Shown: positions 23,964-34,053 of the stretch, piece by piece
Layout of the letters: every line of letters starts with the position of its first letter
Position numbering within the stretch: position 1 is the stretch's first letter
NCBI GenBank assembly: GCA_034509925.1
Contig: CM067537.1
Coordinates: 247,501-311,500, forward strand
DNA: 64,000 nucleotides
Source: Hirudinaria manillensis
Taxonomy: Eukaryota; Annelida; Clitellata; Hirudinida; Hirudinidae
Reading direction: 5' to 3'
Translations under genes and position numbers: made by a program
The notes under the pieces: model-generated
Database searches by the model: none
What the model saw: the letters and a program-made list of their open reading frames with translations, nothing else
Told to the model about the DNA's origin: nothing

Positions 23964-25581
23964 TGGCGTATACTCTTCGTATCGATGTTTGTATGTCGGT
24001 GAAACGATCGAAGCCTCTTAGGACCTCTCTAAGGTGTGAAATTTGTTGATTGATCAGAGGCAGTTGCAATCATACGGTGTTATTTGTAGCTACTTTAATC
24101 ACTCGTTATCGTTTGTATCGATGACCTCTGAGGAGATGATCGTTGATTTCCTCGTTTGGCATTTTGGATGCAAGCATTATTTCACTTACCAATTTCTGGA
24201 GCATACATTGCTGGACAGTTAGCAACTTTCTACTATTAATGCGTTTCGAAAAAGCAATACTTTGTCAGTGTTTATATTTTGCCATGAAGAAGATTTAGGC
24301 AAACCCCTTCGTTAGCATTTGTCTCAAAATACCTCAAATTTGGTAATATTGCGTATAATACAGGTATAAGTGCGTGATAACTGGATTGTTAAAGTTTGTC
24401 TGCCGAAGGAACTCCGCATTTGACCCCAACCTGTACGTTCGAGGTGATGTGTTGTATCTGGGAAGGGGAGGGAATTAACTGGAAAACAAATCAAAGGTGA
24501 AGGGCGCATTTTATGTGAGAATCTAAGATTTAATTTGATGGATTCGTGGATTGCAAGCCTATTATCTCTGAGGTTATAAAATTCACGGTTGGAATATCCA
24601 ATGTCATATTCAGACGAATTGGCCATTTCATAGAAAATTTAATTTTTTTCGTGGAAGGTTTGTGGATTAAATTAGTATTCATCAGAAATAGCTTTGAAAG
24701 GTGTTTATCGAATATATTATGTGAGGTTCATTCGTGCTACGTTAAACAATTAAAAGTTTAAAGAATAATTAAATTGGGTAGTTTTAAATTTATTTGTTAG
24801 CAATTAAATTTTATAAATGAAATATTTAAGGGTTAGATTACTTGCTTTCTGAATCGGGTGATTTTTCAGAACCGAGTGATTGCATAGTGCGCTGAAACGG
24901 GTTATTTTTCTTTGTAAGAGGTGGGTTTTACTAAATATTACTATTAGTACAAAGTTATCGTGTATATTAAAGCGCACTGTGATACGGATATTAGAGGTTG
25001 TGGTTCGTAGTTTTTGGTTATTCGCCATTACTCTGGCATGCCGATAGTCGTACTGATCGGCACTTCCTTCAAATTCAATTCTGCATTCTGAAAGTCTGGA
25101 AAGTTCTAGGTGAACACGTTTGGGGGAGAAAAGTTCGCGTATTCCCATGCGTAGCTGATCGCCTCTCATTTGCCATTGGATCGAGGAAGGCATCGCGATT
25201 TCTATGGTAAATTTGCTGAGTCGATTTGCGTCGTTATTGTCGCGTTCCAGGTTCTGACATTACGAGGAAGGTGGGTAACATGGAAGTTACAAGCTGTCAC
25301 TTTTATTCTGCTGGCAAAAATAGCTGCTCAGCCTTTGGCCAAGGGACAGCATAACATAAATTTGTGATTGTTCAAATTTCTTAGAACAATGGAATGTACG
25401 ATAAGACAGAGAATAAAACGGTTGTCTGGATGAGACTGCTTAGTTTTAGTGCCAAGTTTCGTGCTAGATGAAAATTTTTATAAAAACTAATCAGTAATTA
25501 TGAGAACTGTTCTGCTTTGATTTGACTGATGAATCAAGAATGAACTCTATTTTTATGTTCTCTAAAGCCTATTCAAGTCTT
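23964..25581. other. Spacer between THSD7-like and G3BP-like genes
   Basis: No exon recognised. It should contain the THSD7-like 3' UTR and the G3BP promoter and 5' UTR. It is less repetitive than other spacers. The open frames on both strands lack family signatures. Confidence 0.5.
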
Positions 25582-28376
25582 ATGGAGCCAGCACAAAAAG
25601 CCGTAGCAGGTCCCGATGCTGCGACTGCAGTGAGGGGTCAGGTCTGCCCGCAAGAGATAAAACCCGAGGAAGAAACTGTCCACCCCCCTCAGAGTGTTGG
25701 CCGGGAGTTTGTGAGGCAGTACTACACCATGCTCCACCAGGCCCCAGAGCAGCTGCATAGGTTGGTGCTGCAACTTCATATCTTTTGGTTTTTTTTTGTG
25801 ATTTTCTATTCTTTTTGTTTTTATTTCTGTTCTTTAAATTGTTCTGAAAGATCTCTAATTGTATTCTTGCCAAGAAAGTAATTTTCCTTTTAATTTTTCA
25901 CAGAGCTTTCTAATTGGTGTCCACATAAGATAGTCTCACAAATAAAATTGCATAATAATAAAATTTCATAAATAATAAATACCAATAAAAACCGTCGAAC
26001 CATTCCTCCAGGTTTTACAGCCAAAACTCCAGTTTCCTTCACGAGCGCTGGTTCGGGTCAGTTGCCGAGGAAAAGCCTGCCGTCGGTCAACTGGTGAGTT
26101 TGATTTTAACGAACGAGCGACTGATTCTTTGCTGACAACAGCAACTGCTTTGAAGATGTTTTGTTAAAAATGTTGTCGAAAATCTCGCAGGAGATCTACG
26201 AGCGCATCAACACGCTCGGATTCAGGGATTGTCATGCGAAGATTTTCCAGGTGGACAGCCAGCTGAGCGTCAGTCACACGGTGGTGGTACAGGTAAGTGG
26301 CTAACGAAGCGACTAGGAGCACCCGTCGTGGAACTACCTCCCCGAGATGAAAGCAATGGCGACGATGACGCTCTATTGTAATCCGTCACAGGTGCTCGGC
26401 GAATTGTCAAACGACGGGAGACCCCTGAGGAAGTTCATGCAGACGTTCGTGCTGGTTCCTCAGACGAACAAGAAGTATTACGTCCACAACGACATTTTCC
26501 GCTACCAGGACGATGACGTAGGACCGGAGACGCCGAACGAACCCGAATGCAGTGAGTCGAAATTTGATCGGTTCAAAGATTGGGGAGAATTTAAGAGTTT
26601 GGTGGTTTGTGGTGTGCGTTGTCGGAGGTTTTTGCTTTTGCTGTTCCGTTGATTAGGATTTATTTCGGCAACGTACATCTATTACTCGTGTCGAGATGAC
26701 AAATTATGGCATCTACATGTTTTTCAATTCAAACTACTTTCCAGACAACGGGGTCGGAAAGGAGGAGGCGGACGTCCAATCCGGAGCGACCGAACAACTG
26801 AACGAAGCCCTGTACGTCCAGCAGGTGGAAGAGGAGGTCATCCTGCCAGAACAGGATCCTCGTCGGGAAATCACGTAAGTTTTTAAGGAAAAAAGTTGCT
26901 CGATTTCGATTCTAAACCGACGTCGGTGACGTTTCAGGGTCGTTGCGGGAGAAACGAAGGGGGAAGATGTTGAAGAAACGGAGCAGGAAGTGCCTGTCGC
27001 AGTTCCTGTCGCCGTCCAGAAGGAGGAGGCGGAGACTGTCGAGGAGAAGCAAGAGGTGCAAGCGGAGGCTGAAAATAAGGACGTCGTTTCTGACGTCAGA
27101 GAATCCTGTGAGTAAAGATCGAATTGCATTTCCGATGAAATCCGTCCGTCTTCCGTACTAAGTTCTTGATCGTCATTTATTTTCCGATCCAGCCCTACCT
27201 CCTCAGAAGTTGAGCTGGGCCGAGATGGCCAGTCGCAACGTCGGCTCTTCTTTCAAGCCCCTCCCAACCAAGGTGGAGTCGAGGAACGGCAACGTCCAAT
27301 CGTCGGCACCTTCCGCCAACAGCGTTCGTTCCACTCCGCCCCCTCCGACTGCCAAATCTCCACCTCCTCCCCAGCAGCAGCAACAACAACAGCAGATGCC
27401 TGTGCAGCAACAACAACAAACCCAGAAAGCTGTTAATTCGAGGTGCAACTGATTGAATCCTGATCCCATCTTGGATTGTACTTTAATGCCCTGTGTTGTT
27501 GTAGAGAACATCAACAATATCAACAACAACAGCAGCCGGTGACCGGAGGTGAAGAGGCCAACAACACCCCTGGTCGGGGCACTCAGTTTTACCCCGACCA
27601 GCAGCAGATCTTCGTCGGGAACCTGCCGCACCACATGACCGACCAGGATCTCAAGGATTTCTTTGAGAGTGAGAGGATTATAATAATAATAATAATAATT
27701 GTTTATTTCGTAACAACTACAGTTATTTATTTATTAATAACCTGTTAATTCATGTTACAAATGTTGTATAACATGTGTGATTGCTCTAAAAAAATAAGTA
27801 AATAAATGATTTAATTTCTTCAGAATATGGCAAAGTGCTGGATATCAGAATCAATAGAAAGCCAAATAACAGCCTGCCTGTGAGTTTACGTCGATGACTC
27901 TATGCCTTTAAAATCTATTTGCATGTCACATGATTTCAATTCATCGTACGTTGCAATCATTCTCGTTTGCTACGTGAACATCCCCATGTTTTTCACAGAA
28001 CTTTGGATTCATCGCATTCGAAAGTGCAGAGACCGTCAAGCACATACTGAGTCTGAGGGTGGGCTAAGACTTTTACGACATCATAACTAATAATTAATAA
28101 CCAATTATTAATAATTAATAACCAATTAATACCTAATTAGGAACTAATTAAGACCGTAAGTCTGAAGTGGATGTCGATTTTTCGTTGCAGCCTCTGTATT
28201 ACAACGGAAGATTCCGAGTGAACGTCGAGGAGAAGAAGAGGCGGGAGGACCTCGTCCCTCGACCCAGGAGCGGAAACCCGTCCGCCCAGACGACCCGCTT
28301 CAACCGCAGCCCGGACCGGGCCGTCGCCAACGGAAACCTCGCGCCCGTCCACAAGGAGGAGACCCCGAAGGCCTGA
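25582..28376 (+). CDS. G3BP: G3BP-like stress-granule assembly factor (NTF2-like plus RRM)
   Basis: Eleven exons: 25582-25760, 26012-26093, 26191-26292, 26392-26551, 26745-26874, 26938-27107, 27193-27442, 27505-27668, 27824-27879, 27999-28058, 28191-28376; 512 residues. The NTF2-like domain (about 38-165) has [29 protein letters not shown] and [11 protein letters not shown]-type signatures. It is followed by an acidic, Glu/Val-rich segment (about 175-274), a Pro/Gln-rich stretch with poly-Q (about 275-385), and an RRM (about 390-465) with RNP2 IFVGNLP and RNP1 NFGFIAF. G3BP dimers bind RNA and nucleate stress granules in known species. The C-terminal 45 residues are basic but contain no RGG motif, unlike vertebrate G3BP1/2. 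In-frame ATGs at 25540 and 25555 are alternative starts; the ATG at 25582 is the most internal choice. Confidence 0.88.
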
Positions 28377-28623
28377 GGCCGGCGGACCGGACGACCTCCG
28401 CCTCCCTTCGAGAGTTTTCCATCCTCGATTATGATTGCGATCGCGATTGCCGCAGGCGACCGCTTCCCGGGCAGACGCCGTCACGATCAACGAAGCCAGC
28501 GATTGTTTTTATTATTTTATTATTAAATTAAATGCAGACGACGTCGTCATCGCCGTCAATCATACTGTCCTTGTTTTCCCTAACATGAACAAGTTTTTGT
28601 TTCTGCTGTTGACTTTGGCTCAA

Positions 28624-28668
<45 letters not shown>

Positions 28669-29687
28669 CAAGTGTCGTTATGGTAACTACTGTTGTTATT
28701 ATTATTATTTATTATTATTATTGCTTTATTAACGTCTGTGATGATCATTGTCGTTTTCACAGCAGGCATTTCTATCTGATTGTATCATGTTGATGTGGAT
28801 GAATTGCCCTGCGATGCTTTGCATCATCACTGCCGTCTGCGAACATCATCATCATTATTGTTATTATTAATTATTATTTTTATTAACACTAACTGAAATC
28901 GGTGATGATAATGCTGTCGTTAAGCAACGTAGTGGCCGAGAGGCTGGTCACGAAGGCCGGGCCGTGTTCCTCACCTCGAGAGGTCAGGGTTAGGTCAGGT
29001 CTCCTTGGAATGAATTTGCTTCTGGCTTTCAATCTACCCCTGGTGTGGTTTCTGCGAAAATTGTATTTTCAAAATAATAAAGACGGAGGTGGAGTCGTGC
29101 AGTTTACGGACGCGACGTAAGTCCTGAACCTCGCTTAGGGCATGTGCATGCGTACCGTTGCATCCCCTTCTGTCGTGGCCGGGTGAATTACAGCCGCGCT
29201 GTTATTTTTGAGGTCACCTCGTGCTTTGTAAAGGTTTCCCCTTTTTTTATGAATCGCGATGTCTGCGTCGTCACTTGACATCTCGTCAGGTCGGGGTTTC
29301 GAGCGCGTCCGATACGCGTTCGGGCGACTGTATAGAGTAGTGGGCTACGGCGAATTTTCAATCGTCCGGCCATCTCCGATTGAAGTTTCATCGTCAGACT
29401 GATTGGTTGATCGATTGGTTGATTGATTTCTCTCCCTTCGGCGTTTTCTCCTTCAGTTGTGAATGGAGTCTCATGCAGTGCTTTACTCATCATCATCGTC
29501 GTCGTCGTCATCATCGACTTCATTATCATTGGGAATCGATTCATTCACGAAGAATTCTGTTTTCAAGGCATGGAAGTCCACTTGTTGCTGTTTGTTGAAA
29601 CCAATGACAATTTAGGGAAATTTGGGATGATACTCAACTTTTGAATACCTAAGTTGGGCTCAACAATGGCTGCCTTTAGCAGGTTGA
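28377..29687. other. Spacer: G3BP 3' region to eIF4G duplication
   Basis: Holds the G3BP 3' UTR region, an ATT array (about 28623-28670) and unique sequence. No exon recognised on either strand. Confidence 0.5.
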
Positions 29688-32600
29688 TTAACGTAAATAA
29701 GAAATATTGATTACAAGAAGGATTACATGTTAAGTTTCGCTGTGAAACCTGCTGTGGACTTGATAGTTACTCTTCAAGCTTCTGGTGCTTGGGTGCGTTT
29801 TGGACCCGGAATAGGATGGATGGGAATTAGATCGTGAAATTCATCTCATTGATAGCATAATAGCCAAGAACAAATCATACAATTTCAACGACATTTTGTA
29901 TTTAATGTTTACAAAACTACTCTAAATATTCGTTTTACATTCATTGGCAGTAATGAAAGAACTTATACTCTGCAAATAGGCAATACCGTATCATGTGCAT
30001 CAGACGGCAATGGCCACCAACTGCCTTTATTTTTGATCAGAATTTCTGTATTTTCGGACAGAATTATTGCATTTTTTAAAGTTCATTTCGAATAAAAACG
30101 CTTCCAAATATTATAAAAATTTTCCTTTAGATTTTTACTTTATTTATTAATTTTATATGTTGTTGCAAATTATTTTTAAAAAGGTTCATTTTAAAAATTT
30201 TGTAATAAATTTGTAAAATTATATAGTAATGAAAAATAATTCTTGAATTTATTACTTTCCGGTTAATGATCTTTTGTTGTGCACCTAGGACATCGGTCAA
30301 ACCGTTTGAAAAGTGGGTGAAGAAACTCGCAGCAAAATCTTTAAACTCAAATCTAAATATTGTCTGCACTCGGAATACTTTAATTATACAAATTACAGAA
30401 TAAAATACAGTAAAAAATGGCAAGGAAGAACAAGAGTAAGAAACAGACTACAAATAGCGTTGGAGGCGTTGAGGTTAGCAAGTCTGAAGTCAGTGTTCCG
30501 CAAGTTGCTACCACGACCACTGAAGTCGTCGAAGTGCCTGAAGAGGCTCCTGTGCCGGTCAAGTCGAACGAGAAGGCAGGAATCGAAGACATTCAAGTTG
30601 TTCAATTCCGAGAAACCGTTAAACCGGATAACTTTGAATTGAAGACAGACAAGAAGAACAAAAACAAAAAGAAGGCTGGTACTGCCAACGTTCCAAAAGT
30701 TCATAAGCAGACTGTTGCAGAAAATTCGAGCAGTCATGAATCTTATTCTCAATCAATAACTAAAGAAGATGTCAACTCAGAGAGTCAAATCATCCAAAAA
30801 TCAGAAGACAACACCCCAACAAACAGCCGGGAAGTAAAGGAAACAGTTGAAGATACGACTGTAGAGATTGTTGATAAAAAAATCGAAGTCGTCGCATCTG
30901 AAGCAGACAAACCAGAAGTTTGTTCACCTGTTGAGGAAGTTCAGAAACGAAAGTGCTACAGTCATGGCATGCTGCTACAAATCCTGAAGACAGCGACACT
31001 CATTAAACCTCAACTTAGATGCATCGAATTAGCAAAAGCGGTTCCGCACAGCCATCCAATAGTCCAGGAAAGACCTCGTGAACAAGAAAGCTTAGTGGAT
31101 CGCGGACAGAGAAAAGCTTTTCTGGGAATCGAGAAGAACGTGGTTTTGCACAAATCTTCTGTTGCCTGGCAGACGACCAGGAAAGATGCACCCAAAGACG
31201 ACGTGACTTCCTTGGTTCAAAAGGTCAGAGGTCTCCTTAACAAATTATCTCCCGACAACTTCGACAAGATCCTGTCCGACATCAAAGAATTATCTTTCGA
31301 TACGCTGGAGAAACTCGTCGGATGCATCAAGGTGCTTTTCGAGAAAGCGGTCATGGAGCCTGGATTCTCGGCCACGTACGCCAAGTTGGCTTTCAACTTG
31401 TCGGGTCTCGCGTTGGAAGAAGGAGATAAAAAAGTAAACTTTAAGACTCTCCTCATACGCGAATGTCAGAAAGAATTTGAGAAGGACAGGACCGATGAGA
31501 AACTCATGTTCGAACTGACTCAAAAAATTCTCGCCGCCCAAACCGAAGAACAGAAAAAGCTCTTGACGGAAGAAAAGCAGCTGGCAGTCTTCAAAGCCAA
31601 AAAACGATCACTGGGCAACATCAAGTTCATCGGAGAACTATTCAAAATGAACATACTCTCTGAGGCGATTATGGTCACGTGCATCAACAAGCTACTGAAG
31701 AGACCAGAAGACGAGGAAAGCATGGAGTGTCTTTGCCAACTCCTGAGCACCATTGGAAAATCTCTCGATGCAAAGTCGAAGCCAAAGGTCGATTCCTTGT
31801 TCGTCGAGTTGAATAAACTGATCACCAACAAGACGACATCTTCTAGAATCAGATTCATGATCATGGATGTCATCGATCTCAGAAAGTTGAGCTGGATTCC
31901 CAAGAGAAACGAAGTTCCGACGACCATTGCACAGGTGCACAAAGATGCAGAAAGAGAGAAGCAACTATCCTCTACGTACGCTAACGCGTCTTCGAAGAAG
32001 ACGGCTACTTATGCGAAACAGACTGAATCTTTCAACACCAGAAAACAGCCAACCAACCTGCTTGTACAAGATCACTTTAGGTCTAACGTAAAGAAGGGAA
32101 GTGATATCAAAAAGACCAAGAAGGTAGTAGACGATTCTAACAAGCCAAAAACTGTGGGCAATAAGTCGTTGAATAAATTCAGCCTTCTGAAGAATCTTTG
32201 CAATGATGACGACGACAAAGCTCGAAAGAAGACTTATGATTCGTCTTCAAGTTCCGTCGAAAGCGTAAAATCTGTCAAAAGTAACGAATCGTCGAACCGT
32301 ATCGAAGTCGTTTCAACTGTCCCTGATCAAACAGTCATTACACGCACTGAAATGGAGCTCAAGGTGAAATCGAGAGTAGAAGAATTTCTTTCTTTGAAAG
32401 ATTTGAGCGAAGCCATGGAAAGCATTAGGGAGTTGAAAACACAGACATGTTACAGGAATGCAGTTCGATTCTTCTACGTCTCATTGTCTCAGAACCTTGA
32501 GAAATCGTCAGTTGTGAGACAGCAAGTTGGACTTCTTCACAAGAGTGTTCTTGAAAAGATGATTGCCCCTGTCGAGGCCTACCTCGATGCTTTGATCAAG

Positions 32601-33269
32601 TTTTCGACGTTCGCAAGCGATTTGGTCGTCGACATCCCTCAAGTCTGGACTTACATTTCCGAACTGGTTACGCCTGTTATCCTGGATTCTGAATTGATCA
32701 AAATCGAAGCATTGGCGCGAGCTTCGTCGTCGTCCGATGTCGAATTGGACGAAGATTTGAACGGCGAAGAAGCTGATTACAACGCCATGTTGTTGGCAAC
32801 CATCCTCAACGGAGTTTCAGCTTCAAAGGGCAAAGAAGTGGCCGAGAAACTGTGGTCAACTGCTGGTATCGGATGGGAATCCATTGTGAAGTACAGCACT
32901 GTCGAGGTGTTCCAAAAGAAATACTTGAATGTCTGATTGTCATCTGCCTTTTCGCTATTACTTAACTCGATTAAATTAATAAAAGATTTGTCTTAAACTG
33001 ATTGCAAAACGTATTTCTGGTTGAGTTTGTATTAACTTTCAAAGTGGAAAAAATAATAAACGTTAATTTGGTTCAGTCAAAGTCAGAACAATTGAAGCTT
33101 GTTAATTCTATTATTAATTTTATTAACGTCTCAATTCACAAAGAATAAATCAAATCTCGAGGTGCAAAAACTACCAAACAATCCAAACAGAACACAAGAG
33201 GAACCATTTTAAATATGAATCACTAGTTTCCTAACAATCAACGAGGCTGGACTTTTATTTGGTTTAATT
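29688..33269 (+). repeat. Tandem duplication unit 1 (about 3.6 kb)
   Basis: Begins at TTAACGTAAATAAGAAATAT (about 29688) and ends at GGTTTAATT (33269). The whole unit, including an intronless eIF4G-like gene, about 700 bp of 5' flank and about 330 bp of 3' flank, recurs directly at 33270-36906. Direct head-to-tail copies indicate a local tandem duplication. Confidence 0.85.
30417..32936 (+). CDS. Intronless eIF4G-like translation initiation scaffold, copy 1
   Basis: One uninterrupted 839-codon frame with ATG in aaaATGG context and an in-frame stop just upstream. N-terminal 180 residues are Lys/Glu/Ser/Thr-rich and low complexity. Tyr181 starts an eIF4E-binding motif of form YxxxxL-phi (YSHGMLL). 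An MIF4G domain follows at about 262-515 with near-identity to animal eIF4G in the blocks KFIGELFKMNILSEAIM and TSSRIRFMIMDVIDLR, then an MA3 domain at about 645-765 (IPQVWTYISELVTPVI). The protein stops soon after, so the third HEAT (W2, Mnk-binding) domain is absent. eIF4G bridges eIF4E, eIF4A and eIF3 at mRNA caps. AATAAA lies 42 nt past the stop (32978-32983). All other confidently modelled multi-domain genes here are intron-rich, so a retrocopy origin is likely (inference). Confidence 0.88.
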   Translation: MARKNKSKKQTTNSVGGVEVSKSEVSVPQVATTTTEVVEVPEEAPVPVKSNEKAGIEDIQVVQFRETVKPDNFELKTDKKNKNKKKAGTANVPKVHKQTVAENSSSHESYSQSITKEDVNSESQIIQKSEDNTPTNSREVKETVEDTTVEIVDKKIEVVASEADKPEVCSPVEEVQKRKCYSHGMLLQILKTATLIKPQLRCIELAKAVPHSHPIVQERPREQESLVDRGQRKAFLGIEKNVVLHKSSVAWQTTRKDAPKDDVTSLVQKVRGLLNKLSPDNFDKILSDIKELSFDTLEKLVGCIKVLFEKAVMEPGFSATYAKLAFNLSGLALEEGDKKVNFKTLLIRECQKEFEKDRTDEKLMFELTQKILAAQTEEQKKLLTEEKQLAVFKAKKRSLGNIKFIGELFKMNILSEAIMVTCINKLLKRPEDEESMECLCQLLSTIGKSLDAKSKPKVDSLFVELNKLITNKTTSSRIRFMIMDVIDLRKLSWIPKRNEVPTTIAQVHKDAEREKQLSSTYANASSKKTATYAKQTESFNTRKQPTNLLVQDHFRSNVKKGSDIKKTKKVVDDSNKPKTVGNKSLNKFSLLKNLCNDDDDKARKKTYDSSSSSVESVKSVKSNESSNRIEVVSTVPDQTVITRTEMELKVKSRVEEFLSLKDLSEAMESIRELKTQTCYRNAVRFFYVSLSQNLEKSSVVRQQVGLLHKSVLEKMIAPVEAYLDALIKFSTFASDLVVDIPQVWTYISELVTPVILDSELIKIEALARASSSSDVELDEDLNGEEADYNAMLLATILNGVSASKGKEVAEKLWSTAGIGWESIVKYSTVEVFQKKYLNV

Positions 33270-34053
33270 GTTAACGTAAATAAGAAATATTGATTACAAG
33301 TTAAGTTTCGCTTTGAAAGGCTTCAGGATTCTGGTGCTTGGGTGCGTTTTGGATCCGGAATAGGATGAATGGGAATTAGATCGTGAAATTCATCTCATTG
33401 ATAGCTTAATAGCCAAGAAAAAATCATACAATTTCAACGACATTTTGTATTTAATATTTACAAAACTACTCTAAATATTCGTTTTACATTCATTGGCAGT
33501 AATGAAAGAACTTATACTCTGCAAATAGGCAATACCGTATCATGTGCATCAGACGGCAATGGCCACCAACTGCCTTTATTTTTGATCAGAATTTCTGTAT
33601 TTACGGACAGAATTATTGAATTTTTTAAAGTTCATTTCGGAATAAAAACTTTTCTAAATATTATAAAAATTTTCCTTTAGATTTTTACTTTATTATTTTT
33701 ATGTGTTGTTGTTGCAAATTATTTTTAAAAAGGTTCATTTTAATAATTTGGTAATAAATTTGTAAAATTATATAATTTGGTAATAAATTTGTAAAATTAT
33801 ATAATTTGGTAATAAATTTGTAAAATTATATAATTTGGTAATAAATTTTTAAAATTATATAGTAATGACAAATAATTCTTGAATTTATGACTTTCCGGTT
33901 AATGATCTTTTGTTGTGCACCTAGGACATCGGTCAAACCGTTTGAAAAGTGCGTGAAGAAACTCGCAGCAAAATCTTTAAACTCAAATCTAAATATTGTC
34001 TGCACTCGGAAGACTTTAATTATACAAATCACAGAAAAAAAATACAGAAAGAA
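32937..34053. other. Spacer between the two eIF4G-like copies
   Basis: Contains the 3' flank of copy 1, the duplication junction at about 33269/33270 and the 5' flank of copy 2. No independent gene seen. Confidence 0.7.
33740..33865 (+). repeat. 29-bp repeat expanded in the leader of eIF4G-like copy 2
   Basis: Four copies of a unit near TAATTTGGTAATAAATTTGT(AAAATTATA); the matching place in copy 1 (about 30195-30230) has one. It therefore arose after the tandem duplication, or was lost from copy 1. Confidence 0.8.

Noticed and set aside
27203-27634. Minus-strand poly-Leu/Cys frame opposite G3BP
   Set aside because: Antisense shadow of the poly-Gln coding stretch of the G3BP-like gene.
33949-34053. 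N-terminal extension of eIF4G-like copy 2
   Set aside because: No ATG there, and copy 1 has a stop in the same stretch, so it is 5' UTR.
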